A DNA stretch of 31,929 nt from Anaerolineaceae bacterium UBA6107 (GCA_002428455.1 DIWL01000068.1:58473-90401); one strand, 5' to 3'; counted from the stretch's first letter, positions 6,899 through 16,024 are shown. Notes: a model not told the origin generated them from the sequence alone. Made by a program: numbers and translations.

Positions 6899-8504
6899 AT
6901 TGAGAATTATGCTCCTCGACCAACACCCGTCGTAAGATCTTTCCAACCGGAGTTTTGGGCAGTATCTCAAGGATCTCTAACTCCGTGGGAATCTTGTACC
7001 CGACCAGGTAATCCAGGCAAAAAGTTCGCAATTCCTCCAATCCTAGACTATGACCGGGTTTGAGGACAACCCACGCTTTCACACCTTCTCCGCGAATTTG
7101 ATCAGGTACACCCGCGACAGCGCATTCCAATACGGACGGGTGCCGGCTTACGACGGATTCAACCTCGTTTGGCCACACCTGCATTCCGTGAACTTTTATC
7201 AGCTCCTTGATGCGTCCTGATAAGTAAAAGTAACCGTCAGAATCCATGCGAGCAATGTCACCCGTTCGCAGCCAGCCATCTTGCATTGTTTTCTTTGTTT
7301 CAATCACCTCATTGAGGTACCCTAGCATAATTTGCGGACCTTGCACCCACAATTCCCCCTCTTCACCTTGAGTTACCTCCAATCCGTCCTCCGTCAGGCT
7401 CGTGATCCGGCAATCTACATCAGGTAATGGCAAACCAATGGAACCGCTGCGTTTCTCACCCAGGATTGGATTACAGTGTGTGGCTGTTGGTGCTTCTGAC
7501 AGGCCATATCCTTCAACCAGAAAACCACAGGTATTTTTTTCAAATTCCAGGCGAACTGATTCCATCAATGGTGCAGAACCAGAAATGCAGGCTTTGACTG
7601 TAGCAAGTGAATAGTCACCGTTCATCACCCCTGGATGTTGATTGATCATGTTGAAAAGTGACGGAACCGCCGGAAAGTAACTGATCGGATACTTTCGGAA
7701 CAATTCCAGAATCTCCGTAACATTGCCCTGTTTTTCGGTAAAGATTATTCTCCCCCCCATACCGATGCCGAGAATTAAACCCAATACCAGTCCATAAACA
7801 TGATAGAGAGGAATCGCGAGTAGAAAGGTTTCGTTTCCATCTTCAAGGTTCACCAACCAGTGTCGAAATTGGGTGACATTTGCGACAAGATTCTGGTGAG
7901 ATCCCAGAGCAGCTTTGGGTACCCCCGTGGTTCCACCGCTGAACTGAATCACAGCCGGTTCAGACGGATTAACCTCCGGAAGGACAATATCTGTATCTAA
8001 TTCACAAAGAAAATCTTCATAATGTGAGTATTGCTTGTTAATTGGGTCTCCAACCAGGATCAACTTGATCTTTCGCCCACGTATTCCTTCACTTTTGAAG
8101 TCTTGGACATTCGAGTTTGAAGTAATGATTACAGTAGCGCAAGAAGTCTCAACCTGGAAGTTTAGTTCACTGCTCGGGAATACAGGATTCATTGCCGCGA
8201 CGATTGCTCCCGCTTTTAACACCGCAAAAAAACTGATCACAAACTCGATCGAGTTTGCCAGGCAGATACCAACTACATCCCCCCGTTTGATCCCATGGGA
8301 TATCAGGTTTCGGGCAAAATTGTTTGTTAACCTATCCAGGTCTGCATAGAGGATTGACCTATCACCGATAACGATGGCTGTTTTTTGCGGTGTTCGTTCA
8401 GACTGATTACTTAACAGATCATGAATGCAGAAATCGGGATACTCAAGTTGTTGGGGTACGCCTTCATCGTAATGCATCAACCACGGTTGCCTGGCGGAAA
8501 TCAT
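6897..8504 (-). CDS. AMP-dependent long-chain fatty acid-CoA ligase family protein
   Basis: This is a 535-residue acyl-adenylating enzyme of the ANL superfamily. It activates a carboxylate with ATP and transfers the acyl group to coenzyme A. The phosphate-binding motif FSGGTTGVPKAA is near residue 190. The adenine motif EGYGLSEAPT is near 340. The motif GWLRTGDIARMDSDGYFYLS leads into the hinge GRIKELIKV, and the C-terminal catalytic Lys is in TPVGKILRR. The general look is of FadD-like long-chain ligases, but the substrate cannot be fixed by eye. Its ATG overlaps the miaA stop codon (ATGA), so it is translationally coupled as the last gene of yraN-miaA-ligase. That linkage looks like gene packing rather than a shared pathway. 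Confidence 0.88.
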   Translation of the reverse strand: MISARQPWLMHYDEGVPQQLEYPDFCIHDLLSNQSERTPQKTAIVIGDRSILYADLDRLTNNFARNLISHGIKRGDVVGICLANSIEFVISFFAVLKAGAIVAAMNPVFPSSELNFQVETSCATVIITSNSNVQDFKSEGIRGRKIKLILVGDPINKQYSHYEDFLCELDTDIVLPEVNPSEPAVIQFSGGTTGVPKAALGSHQNLVANVTQFRHWLVNLEDGNETFLLAIPLYHVYGLVLGLILGIGMGGRIIFTEKQGNVTEILELFRKYPISYFPAVPSLFNMINQHPGVMNGDYSLATVKACISGSAPLMESVRLEFEKNTCGFLVEGYGLSEAPTATHCNPILGEKRSGSIGLPLPDVDCRITSLTEDGLEVTQGEEGELWVQGPQIMLGYLNEVIETKKTMQDGWLRTGDIARMDSDGYFYLSGRIKELIKVHGMQVWPNEVESVVSRHPSVLECAVAGVPDQIRGEGVKAWVVLKPGHSLGLEELRTFCLDYLVGYKIPTELEILEILPKTPVGKILRRVLVEEHNSQ

Positions 8505-9436
8505 GGTAGTCCCTTTTTTTCTCTTTCCAGATCAGATAAAACCATTTCGAGCGGGTAAGGATCCATTTGATACCAATGAATATTCGAATCTGTTGGTTTA
8601 AACCAGTTTGCCTGCCTTCTGATGTATTGGTGTGTATTTTTTTTGATGAGTTGCCTGGCTGCTTCCAGGGTGATTTCACCTTGAAGGTACAGTATCACTT
8701 CCTTGTACCCGATTGCAGACATGGAGGGTAGCATTGGGTCATAACCAAGGTCCAATAATTGTTGTACTTCCGCGACCAGGCCATCAAGGAACATTTGATC
8801 AACCCTTTTATCAGCCCGCTCAAATAATTCACTGCGCGGTATGGTTAACCCGATGATCCAATAGTCATGTACCGGTCCATCTTTTACACGCAATTCTGAG
8901 AATCGCTTTCCGGTCGTAAAAATGACCTCCAGGGCTCGGAGGGTACGCCTGATGTTTGTACCATCAATAAAATTGGCTGCGTCAGAATCAAGTATGGACA
9001 ATTTTCGATGTAGTTCTACTGAACCAATCTGATCTCCCAATTCGATTAGGACTTTCCTCAATGCTTCATCCGGCACCATTTCAGGTATTCGCCAACCTTC
9101 GGTCAATGCGCGGATATATTGCCCGGTTCCACCAACTACCAGTGGGGTATTTCTCCGGTTATGTATCTCATCGATCAAATCCAGCGTTTTTTTTATGTAT
9201 GCGGATAATGACCAGGTTTCATCGGGATCCGCTACATTGATCATGTGATGAGGAATGGTTGATCTCTCTTCGGGTGTCGGTTTTGCTGTGCCAATATCCA
9301 TGCCGCGGTAGAGGTACCGTGAATCAGCCGAGATGATCTCACCCCCAACACGTTTTGCCATTTTGATTGCAAAACCGGTCTTTCCCACCGCTGTAGGACC
9401 AACAATCAAAATGACTCTGTTGTTATCCGGTAACAT
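8501..9436 (-). CDS. miaA: tRNA dimethylallyltransferase
   Basis: MiaA transfers a dimethylallyl group to N6 of adenosine 37 in tRNAs reading codons that start with U, the first step of ms2i6A synthesis. The 311-residue product has the P-loop GPTAVGKT at residues 13-20, the conserved ADSRYLYRGMDIGTAKPT segment near 40-60, VVGGTGQYIRAL near 100, and a C-terminal helical region with IKKNTHQYIRRQANWFK. I place the start at ATG 9436. A TTG at 9481 would add 15 residues not expected ahead of the P-loop and would overlap yraN by 59 bp instead of 14. Its stop overlaps the ligase start. Confidence 0.96.
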   Translation of the reverse strand: MLPDNNRVILIVGPTAVGKTGFAIKMAKRVGGEIISADSRYLYRGMDIGTAKPTPEERSTIPHHMINVADPDETWSLSAYIKKTLDLIDEIHNRRNTPLVVGGTGQYIRALTEGWRIPEMVPDEALRKVLIELGDQIGSVELHRKLSILDSDAANFIDGTNIRRTLRALEVIFTTGKRFSELRVKDGPVHDYWIIGLTIPRSELFERADKRVDQMFLDGLVAEVQQLLDLGYDPMLPSMSAIGYKEVILYLQGEITLEAARQLIKKNTHQYIRRQANWFKPTDSNIHWYQMDPYPLEMVLSDLEREKKGLP

Positions 9437-9818
9437 TTTCAAACCAGTCGATTTGCGGTTTCTTCCCGGCTGGGGATCCAATCACCGAGATGACATCAAG
9501 CCGCCAATTATTCTCATATTCCGGGTGTAGCAATAAATAATGACCTACAGCAGACTCGAGGTGATCAAGTTTCTCATCGTTCACTGCCTCTTCCGGCATA
9601 CCAAATGCCAGGTTCTGCCTGGTTTTTACTTCCACAAATACCAACTCTCTGTCTTTTGTTACGACGAGATCGATCTCACCATCAGGCGTCCGGTAGTTGG
9701 TTGTCACCAGAGTGTAACCATTTTCAACCAGGAATTCAGCAGCAAGGGATTCCCCCCATTTTCCCAATGCAATTCTGCCATTCTTCTTTCGAGCCTTTTT
9801 TTGAAATATATCACCCAT
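9423..9818 (-). CDS. yraN: YraN/UPF0102 family putative endonuclease
   Basis: This 131-residue protein belongs to a widely conserved small family with a predicted Holliday-junction-resolvase-like, PD-(D/E)XK-type nuclease fold. The cellular role is not well established. LGKWGESLAAEFL at the N-terminus, the acidic NYRTPDGEIDLVV and the VFVEVKTR motif give the Glu/Asp/ExK arrangement of that fold. The C-terminus includes the conserved WRLDVISV segment. The start codon follows a TAGAAT box very closely, so the mRNA leader is probably only a few bases. It is first in the minus-strand unit yraN-miaA-ligase and overlaps miaA by 14 bp. Confidence 0.92.
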   Translation of the reverse strand: MGDIFQKKARKKNGRIALGKWGESLAAEFLVENGYTLVTTNYRTPDGEIDLVVTKDRELVFVEVKTRQNLAFGMPEEAVNDEKLDHLESAVGHYLLLHPEYENNWRLDVISVIGSPAGKKPQIDWFENVTG

Positions 9819-9826
9819 TGTCAGTT

Positions 9827-9832
9827 ATTCTA
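9827..9832 (-). promoter_or_regulatory. candidate -10 box of the yraN operon
   Basis: TAGAAT on the minus strand ends 8 bp before the yraN ATG. Transcription would start around 9820, leaving almost no leader and no Shine-Dalgarno. The -35 region is only weakly recognisable. Confidence 0.4.
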
Positions 9833-9894
9833 CCTTAATCCTGTCCGGCAAAATAGAATCACCAAGATTGTCACCTTAACGAGAATTTAAAACC

Positions 9895-9903
9895 TGATAA
9901 AAT
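9895..9903 (+). promoter_or_regulatory. candidate extended -10 of the cinA operon
   Basis: TGATAAAAT fits a TGn-extended -10 with one mismatch (TAAAAT). It lies 20 bp before the GTG start of cinA, with GGAG between them. A TTGTCA at 9868-9873 is too far away (24 bp) to be its -35. Confidence 0.4.
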
Positions 9904-9923
9904 GAATCCATAATGGAGTTCAA

Positions 9924-11084
9924 GTGACCACTGCCGAAATAATCACCATAGGCACTGAAATATTGCTTGGTGAGATCCAGGACACCAATACTGCATGGCT
10001 TGCGCGCCAGTTTCGTCAATTAGGAATTGATCTATATCGTGTCACCACTGTTGGCGATAATACGCTTCGCATCGCTGACACCATCCGGGAGAGTTTTTCT
10101 CGTGCTGATATTGTGTTTACGACTGGCGGACTGGGACCAACCATCGATGACCCCACTCGCAACGCGGTTGCAATTTCCTTGAACAGCGAGATTGTCTTTC
10201 ATCCAGAATTGTGGAATCAGATCAACGACCGCTTCCTAAGAAGAGGGATCGTGCCATCTGAGAACAACCGCAAGCAGGCCTGCCTGCCAGTATCAGCTGT
10301 GGCGATTAATAACCCAGTTGGAACTGCACCGGCATTTTATGTTTATAATAATTCGAAAATGATCGTTTGCCTGCCTGGTGTCCCAGCAGAGATGGAAACG
10401 ATTTTCACTCAATCAGTTATTCCCCTCTTGCAGCAGAAATTTACCCTTGAAAAGATCATAAAGGCGAAAATCCTGCACACCTCCGGGATCGGAGAATCTG
10501 TAATTGATAACCTGATCAGTGATTTGGAATTATTGGAAAATCCGACGGTTGGGTTATCTGCACATCCAGCTTCTGTGGATATACGCATAACAGCAAAAAA
10601 CACAAACTCGCAAACAGTTGACCAGATGATCGAGTTGATTGAACGCGAGGTCCGGCAACGCCTGCCTGATGCAATTTTCGGTTCAGATGAGGTCTCGTTG
10701 CAACAGGTAATTGCAAGCCTGGCAGAAGCCCAAAATCAAGTGATCAAAGTATATCTTCATGGCTGTAACGCCAGTGTATTTCCCAAACCGGAGCATCGAT
10801 TCCGCAAATGGTTAAAATGTTATGCCTTGCCTGACCCTTTTTCACCAGTCACCGGTCAGTTCAAGTTCGAAGAAAATCTATTCTTTGCCTTGAATCTTCA
10901 CCAGGGCCAGGATCTTGTAACCTTGGAAATGTTCTTCGTTAAAGGTGACCAGCACGAGATCAGCGTGAGATCCTACAATGGACCTCCCTCACAAATCAAA
11001 CTCTGGCTGGCAAATACCTGTATGGACTTTATCTGGCGTAAGTTTAGAACCCTGGAAAATGGAGCGAATAATGAAAATGGTTGA
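9924..11084 (+). CDS. cinA: CinA family protein with degenerate C-terminal domain
   Basis: CinA proteins pair an N-terminal molybdopterin-binding-like (MoCF/COG1058) domain with pyrophosphatase activity and a C-terminal nicotinamide mononucleotide deamidase domain. This 386-residue product has a good N-terminal domain: ITIGTEILLGEIQDTNTAWL at the start and FTTGGLGPTIDDPTRNAV near 70. The linking middle domain runs to about residue 250. After about residue 254 the expected ESCTGG and ITGIAGP-type motifs of the deamidase are missing. The remaining 133 residues still end in a helix resembling the family's C-terminus. The start is GTG with GGAG upstream. The stop overlaps the next gene by 14 bp. 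The deamidase activity is probably lost; the pyrophosphatase part looks intact. Confidence 0.85.
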   Translation: MTTAEIITIGTEILLGEIQDTNTAWLARQFRQLGIDLYRVTTVGDNTLRIADTIRESFSRADIVFTTGGLGPTIDDPTRNAVAISLNSEIVFHPELWNQINDRFLRRGIVPSENNRKQACLPVSAVAINNPVGTAPAFYVYNNSKMIVCLPGVPAEMETIFTQSVIPLLQQKFTLEKIIKAKILHTSGIGESVIDNLISDLELLENPTVGLSAHPASVDIRITAKNTNSQTVDQMIELIEREVRQRLPDAIFGSDEVSLQQVIASLAEAQNQVIKVYLHGCNASVFPKPEHRFRKWLKCYALPDPFSPVTGQFKFEENLFFALNLHQGQDLVTLEMFFVKGDQHEISVRSYNGPPSQIKLWLANTCMDFIWRKFRTLENGANNENG

Positions 11085-13041
11085 CCTGATTCTTTACAAC
11101 GCAGAAATCCTGACCATGGATCAGGATTTCAACGTCTTCAATCCCGGTGCGCTGGCGATTTCAGGGACCGGCATTGAGGCTGTAGGAATTGAATCCGAAA
11201 TTCTACAAGAATTTTCTGCTCCAACTTTGGTAGATTGCAAAAACAAGATCCTGATGCCCGGGTTTGTCAACGCGCATACCCATGTGCCCATGGCTTTACT
11301 GCGGGGGCTCGCGGATGATTTGCGCCTTGATGTTTGGTTAATGGGGTATATGATGCCTGTTGAGCGCGAGTTCGTCTCACCGGATTTTGTGCGCCTGGGC
11401 ACACAACTTTCCTGTGCAGAGATGATCCGGTCAGGTGTGACCAGTTTTGCAGACATGTATTACTTCGAAGAAGACGTTGCTAAAGCCACCGCCGAAATAG
11501 GCATGCGGGCTATATGTTCTCAAACCGTTCTTAAATTCCCCACCCCTGATGCCCAATTTTACGAAGAATCTCTGGAAATGTCACGCGACTTTATTATGCG
11601 ATGGAAAGGTCACGATCTCATTGTCCCGTCAGTCGCTCCTCACGCCCCGTATACCTGCACAGCTGAGATCATTCGGGCAACCGCAGCGCTGGCGGCTGAA
11701 TTTGATGTACCACTTCACACGCATCTGGCAGAAACTGTCGTTGAAGTGGAGAATATGCGGCGTGAGAATCGAATGCCGGTGATCCCGTATATGAAAAAGC
11801 AGAATCTTTTTGATGCCAAGGTTTTGGCGGCACATTGCGTGCACGTGGATGATGGTGAGATCCATACCCTTTTTCATTCCGGCGCTGGTGTAGCCCATAA
11901 CCCCTCATCAAACCTGAAACTCTCGTCTGGCGTTGCGCCAGTAAAACGCATGCTAGAGGTTGGTTTAAATGTGGGGATCGGTACGGATGGACCTGCATCC
12001 AACAATGATTTGGACATGTTTGAGGAGATGCGACTCACCTCTTTCCTCCAGAAAGGCTTCAGCGGGGATCCGACTGCCCTGCCGGCACGCACCACCCTCC
12101 TCATGGCCACCCGCCTGGGAGCTCAAGCATTGCACATCGGTCACCTAACAGGTTCGCTGGAAAGCGGTAAACGCGCAGACATGATCCTGGTTGACATTGA
12201 TCCGTTGCACAATAGTCCTCGCTTCCGACATGATCCCAACGGGACTTATGCCCAGATCGTGTATGCCGCTAAGGCAACGGATGTAAAAGATGTCATGGTG
12301 AATGGAAAATGGTTGATGCGCGATCAACAAATCCTCGGCCTGGATGAAAAAGACCTGCTGCTGCATAGCCGGGAATATGCGAAGAAGATCGACCAGTTCC
12401 TGATCCATCGTGAATCTTCCATCCTTTCCAAACTCGTCGCCATCGGCGGAACCTCAGAAGAAGAAAGCTTTGAGATTCAATTAAAGGTCAGGGTGGATGA
12501 CCCAAATTCCCTTATCGGCCGGTTACTCAACTCAGACATCGAGATCCTGCGCAAGCGGCATTACCGTGAATACGACATCTACTTCTTTTTCCCGGATGTA
12601 GAGCAGGGAATCCTGCGTTACAGGGAAGATGAGTTCCTCGATGAGCAGGGAAAGATCGAACAGGTGCGTTCCCGTTTAACCTTGATCGGACCGACAAGTG
12701 AGGATAAATTCGAGCAAGAGGTGCTGCTTTCGCGCAGCCGATACCTGGCTCCTGCCACGCAAAGTCCCCGCTTTTATCGTGAGTACTTCAAACCGCACCT
12801 TGAAAAAGTAATTGAAAAAAATCGGATGCGGTACCTGGTGCGCTATAAGGAGGTGGAATTTTTCATCAACTTTGATCACATTACCACCCCTGAGGTTGGA
12901 CATTTTATTGAAGTCAAGAGCCGTACATGGAGTCGTCAGGATGCAGAAATGAAATCACAATTAATCACGGAATTGATCAATTTCCTGGGAGCCGATCTGC
13001 ACGAGGCAACCTCAGACGATTACATCGAAATGGTCAGATGA
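11071..13041 (+). CDS. MtaD-like amidohydrolase/deaminase fused to a CYTH domain
   Basis: This is a two-domain fusion of 656 residues. Residues 1 to about 445 form an amidohydrolase of the methylthioadenosine/S-adenosylhomocysteine deaminase type. NAHTH gives His69 and His71, HTHLAET gives His218 and Glu221, AHCVH gives His255, and GTDGPASNN gives Asp306, so the metal site and catalytic residues are complete. Residues about 465-655 look like a CYTH (triphosphate tunnel) domain. They hold an ExExK-like strand FEIQLKVRV (Glu468, Gln470, Lys472), LRYRED, VRSRLTLIG, VRYKEVEFF and FIEVKSRTW. The start at 11071 has GGAG 5 bp upstream; 11059 and 11077 are alternatives. It overlaps cinA by 14 bp and glgA by 4 bp. 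The deaminase class is fairly sure, the exact nucleoside is not, and CYTH chemistry is unknown here. Confidence 0.85.
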   Translation: MKMVDLILYNAEILTMDQDFNVFNPGALAISGTGIEAVGIESEILQEFSAPTLVDCKNKILMPGFVNAHTHVPMALLRGLADDLRLDVWLMGYMMPVEREFVSPDFVRLGTQLSCAEMIRSGVTSFADMYYFEEDVAKATAEIGMRAICSQTVLKFPTPDAQFYEESLEMSRDFIMRWKGHDLIVPSVAPHAPYTCTAEIIRATAALAAEFDVPLHTHLAETVVEVENMRRENRMPVIPYMKKQNLFDAKVLAAHCVHVDDGEIHTLFHSGAGVAHNPSSNLKLSSGVAPVKRMLEVGLNVGIGTDGPASNNDLDMFEEMRLTSFLQKGFSGDPTALPARTTLLMATRLGAQALHIGHLTGSLESGKRADMILVDIDPLHNSPRFRHDPNGTYAQIVYAAKATDVKDVMVNGKWLMRDQQILGLDEKDLLLHSREYAKKIDQFLIHRESSILSKLVAIGGTSEEESFEIQLKVRVDDPNSLIGRLLNSDIEILRKRHYREYDIYFFFPDVEQGILRYREDEFLDEQGKIEQVRSRLTLIGPTSEDKFEQEVLLSRSRYLAPATQSPRFYREYFKPHLEKVIEKNRMRYLVRYKEVEFFINFDHITTPEVGHFIEVKSRTWSRQDAEMKSQLITELINFLGADLHEATSDDYIEMVR

Positions 13042-14516
13042 CAGACTCCATGGATAATGCACACGAGTTGAACGGGATCAATGTTCTCTTTATCGCCGCA
13101 GAGGCAGACCCTCTGGTCAAGGCCGGTGGATTGGGAGACGTGGCGGGTTCTTTGCCATTGGCAATCAATCGATTAAACCACGAACAAAAGGTGGATATCC
13201 GACTGGCGATCCCCTATTACAATTCGATCCGTAACAACAATATTCCTGTTGAAAAGATCGGCGAATTCACTGTCGAAACAGTCGACGGATCGGTTTTGGC
13301 TGAAATATTTTCCACCAACGTATCTGAGATACCCATCTATTTGATCGCTGGTGAACCTGTAGCCAGGGAAGATGCCATTTACGGAACTGATTTCAAATCA
13401 GATGCAGAAAAATTCATCTTCTTTTCACTGGCTTGTCTGAAACTCCCCGCCCTATTGAACTGGCGTTGTGACATCCTTCACGCCAATGACTGGCACACCG
13501 CTGCGGCGATCCATCAGATCAGATCAATCAAAACGCTTGATCCCACACTGCAAAACACCAAAACGATCCTGACGATCCATAATTTACCTTTCATGGGAAC
13601 CGGATCCGAGGAAGCGCTGGCAAAGTACAAAGTGTCCCCATCGAAAAACAAGAATCTCCCAGCCTGGGCCAGAGAATTGCCGCTGCCGATGGGCTTGGCG
13701 GCTGCTGACCAGGTGATCGCTGTTTCACCAACGTACGCAAAGGAGATCATGACCCCCGAATTCGGATGTGACCTGCAGGGTTTTCTGCAAACCCGTCGCG
13801 CGCGCGTTTCCGGTATTCTGAATGGGATCGACACACACTCATGGGATCCAGCGTGTGACCCGGCGCTCGTTATAAACTTTGACATTTCAACAATGGAAGA
13901 CCGCGTTGAAAATAAACGCGCTCTACTACAGGAATTCCAACTGGACCAGGGAGACGATATCCCGCTGCTTGTATTGATCAGCCGCATGGACCGCCAAAAA
14001 GGCGTTGACATTGTTATAGAAGGCTTGCGCATCATCAGTGATCACCCCTGGCAGGTAATCCTCCTTGGCACTGGCGACAATAGACTTGAACAGGACTGCA
14101 AAGACCTTGAAATCGAGTTAGCGCACAAAGTGCGTGCAGCCATCCGATTCGATACCAACCTGTCCCGGCGCATGTACGCTGGCGCGGATATCCTCCTCAT
14201 GCCGTCACGCTATGAACCGTGCGGACTATCTCAAATGTTTGCCATGCGTTACGGCTGCCTGCCTGTCGCAAGGGCAACCGGTGGGCTGGTAGACACAATC
14301 ACGGATCCAAAAGCAAGCACTGCCGGAACAGGGTTTCTCTTCTCGCGCATCGATCCACGTTCTTTCGCTATAACAGTGAAAAGGGCAATTCAGTCATTCT
14401 ACCAAAAAGATGACTGGCGTTTAATGCAGGAAACAGCCATGTCCCAGGATTTCTCTTGGAAACGTTCCGCTGAACAGTATGTTAACTTATACATGAAGCT
14501 GATCAACAATTCATAA
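13038..14516 (+). CDS. glgA: glycogen synthase (ADP-glucose), GT5
   Basis: GlgA extends alpha-1,4-glucan chains from ADP-glucose. The 492-residue protein has the N-terminal sugar-nucleotide motif KAGGLGDVAGSLP (KxGGL) near residue 29, HANDWHTA near 150, and a GT-B C-terminal half. That half has VLISRMDRQKGVD, then SRYEPCGLSQMFAMRYG with its nucleotide-binding Glu, and RATGGLVDTI. Length fits the bacterial family. The ATG at 13038 overlaps the previous gene's TGA (ATGA), supporting coupled translation. A start at 12927, inside the CYTH coding region, is rejected. malQ follows after 14 bp, so the pair forms a small alpha-glucan unit. No glgC, glgB or glgP is visible here. Confidence 0.95.
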   Translation: MTDSMDNAHELNGINVLFIAAEADPLVKAGGLGDVAGSLPLAINRLNHEQKVDIRLAIPYYNSIRNNNIPVEKIGEFTVETVDGSVLAEIFSTNVSEIPIYLIAGEPVAREDAIYGTDFKSDAEKFIFFSLACLKLPALLNWRCDILHANDWHTAAAIHQIRSIKTLDPTLQNTKTILTIHNLPFMGTGSEEALAKYKVSPSKNKNLPAWARELPLPMGLAAADQVIAVSPTYAKEIMTPEFGCDLQGFLQTRRARVSGILNGIDTHSWDPACDPALVINFDISTMEDRVENKRALLQEFQLDQGDDIPLLVLISRMDRQKGVDIVIEGLRIISDHPWQVILLGTGDNRLEQDCKDLEIELAHKVRAAIRFDTNLSRRMYAGADILLMPSRYEPCGLSQMFAMRYGCLPVARATGGLVDTITDPKASTAGTGFLFSRIDPRSFAITVKRAIQSFYQKDDWRLMQETAMSQDFSWKRSAEQYVNLYMKLINNS

Positions 14517-14530
14517 TTGGCGAGGTAATA

Positions 14531-16018
14531 ATGATCCTTCCAAGAAAATCTGGCATTCTACTGCACCCTTCCAGCCTTCCCGGACCTGATGGGATCGGTG
14601 ACCTCGGACCTGAGTGTTACCGGTGGATCGATTTCTTGCATGAAGGTGGTTGTAAACTCTGGCAGATCTTGCCGTTGGGTCCAACCGGTTTTGGTGATTC
14701 CCCTTATCAATGTTTCAGCGCATTTGCCGGGAACCCGTATCTTATCTCCCCTGTGCTTTTGCTGGATCAGAACCTTTTGAGCCGTGATGATTTGCTCGAC
14801 AGACCTGACTTACCGGCTGATCATGTTGATTTTGGTCCGGCGATTGAGTGGAAATTGACCATACTGGACCGCGCATTTGGAAAATTTTCAAGATCCAGAT
14901 CGCAAAAGTTGATGCAGTCTTACCGGGAATTCTGCGATACCCAGGCGCGATGGCTGGATGATTTTGCCCTTTTCATGGCAATCAAAGAAGTCCAGGGTGG
15001 TGGTTCATGGGCAAGCTGGCCTGATGAACTACGCACCCGCCAACCGCAAGCACTGTCGGCCTTCAGCGAACAAAACCGGAAATTGATCGAAAAACACAAA
15101 TTTCGTCAGTATATTTTCTTCACGCAATGGGCTAAAGTAAAACAATATGCTGCGGACAAAGGTTTGCAAATTATCGGAGACATCCCCATCTTCATTGCCT
15201 ATGACAGCGCAGACGCCTGGGCAAATCCGGATCTGTTCTACATCGACAGGAACGGGAAACCCACCCACGTGGCTGGCGTACCACCCGATTATTTCTCTCC
15301 AACCGGTCAGTTATGGGGCAATCCTCTCTACAAGTGGAATGTTCACAAAAAACAGAACTATCAATGGTGGATCGAGAGATTCCAGTCAGTGTTACAAATG
15401 GTGGACATTGTGCGTCTGGATCACTTCAGGGGTTTCGCCGCCTACTGGGAAATCCCTGCGAACATGCCCACAGCCGAGATCGGTCGCTGGGTGAAAGGAC
15501 CGGGCAAGCACTTTCTCAGAGCCATTGAGAAAGCCCTCAATGGTCTGCCCATCATCGCTGAAGACCTGGGGCTGATCACACCAGACGTTGTGGAATTGCG
15601 CGATTCGTTCAAACTGCCAGGGATGAAAATCCTGCAATTTGCATTTGCCGGCACCCCTGATGATCCATTCCTGCCGCATAATTACCCCGTAAATTGTGTT
15701 ACCTACACCGGAACACATGACAATGACACGTCTATTGGTTGGTACACATCCGGAACAGAACAGGAAAAAGATTTCTGCCGGCGATACCTGGCCATTTCCG
15801 GTGAGAATATTGCCCGGGAACTCGTCAGGGAAATCTGGGGCTCAACTGCTGCATTCGCGATCACAACTTTACAGGATCTGCTTGATCTTGGTACCGAAGC
15901 GCGTATGAACTTCCCCGGAAAACCGGCAGGTAATTGGGGTTGGCGATACCAGGCTTCAGATCTAAGCCTTGAACTGAGTGAACGTTTGAAAGAATTGAAT
16001 TATCTCTATAGCCGCTGA
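14531..16018 (+). CDS. malQ: 4-alpha-glucanotransferase (amylomaltase), GH77
   Basis: MalQ transfers alpha-1,4-glucan segments between chains in maltodextrin and glycogen metabolism, in the cytoplasm. The 495-residue product begins with the typical KSGILLHPSSLPGPDGIGDL and has QILPLGPTGFGDSPYQ near residue 50. The catalytic nucleophile Asp is in VRLDHFRGF near 297. The acid/base Glu is in IAEDLGLITPDV near 340, and the stabilising Asp is in THDNDTSIGW near 395. All are present. GAGGT precedes the ATG. It closes the cinA-amidohydrolase-glgA-malQ series and is followed by a bidirectional terminator shared with the convergent EamA gene. Confidence 0.97.
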   Translation: MILPRKSGILLHPSSLPGPDGIGDLGPECYRWIDFLHEGGCKLWQILPLGPTGFGDSPYQCFSAFAGNPYLISPVLLLDQNLLSRDDLLDRPDLPADHVDFGPAIEWKLTILDRAFGKFSRSRSQKLMQSYREFCDTQARWLDDFALFMAIKEVQGGGSWASWPDELRTRQPQALSAFSEQNRKLIEKHKFRQYIFFTQWAKVKQYAADKGLQIIGDIPIFIAYDSADAWANPDLFYIDRNGKPTHVAGVPPDYFSPTGQLWGNPLYKWNVHKKQNYQWWIERFQSVLQMVDIVRLDHFRGFAAYWEIPANMPTAEIGRWVKGPGKHFLRAIEKALNGLPIIAEDLGLITPDVVELRDSFKLPGMKILQFAFAGTPDDPFLPHNYPVNCVTYTGTHDNDTSIGWYTSGTEQEKDFCRRYLAISGENIARELVREIWGSTAAFAITTLQDLLDLGTEARMNFPGKPAGNWGWRYQASDLSLELSERLKELNYLYSR

Positions 16019-16024
16019 GAAAAG

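Noticed and set aside
8501..9481. miaA starting at TTG 9481
   Set aside because: It would add residues not found ahead of the MiaA P-loop and overlap yraN by 59 bp; ATG 9436 fits better.
13514..14035. A 173-codon minus-strand open frame inside glgA
   Set aside because: It is opposite well-conserved glycogen synthase motifs, shows no family signature, and has low-complexity Ser/Arg composition typical of antisense frames.
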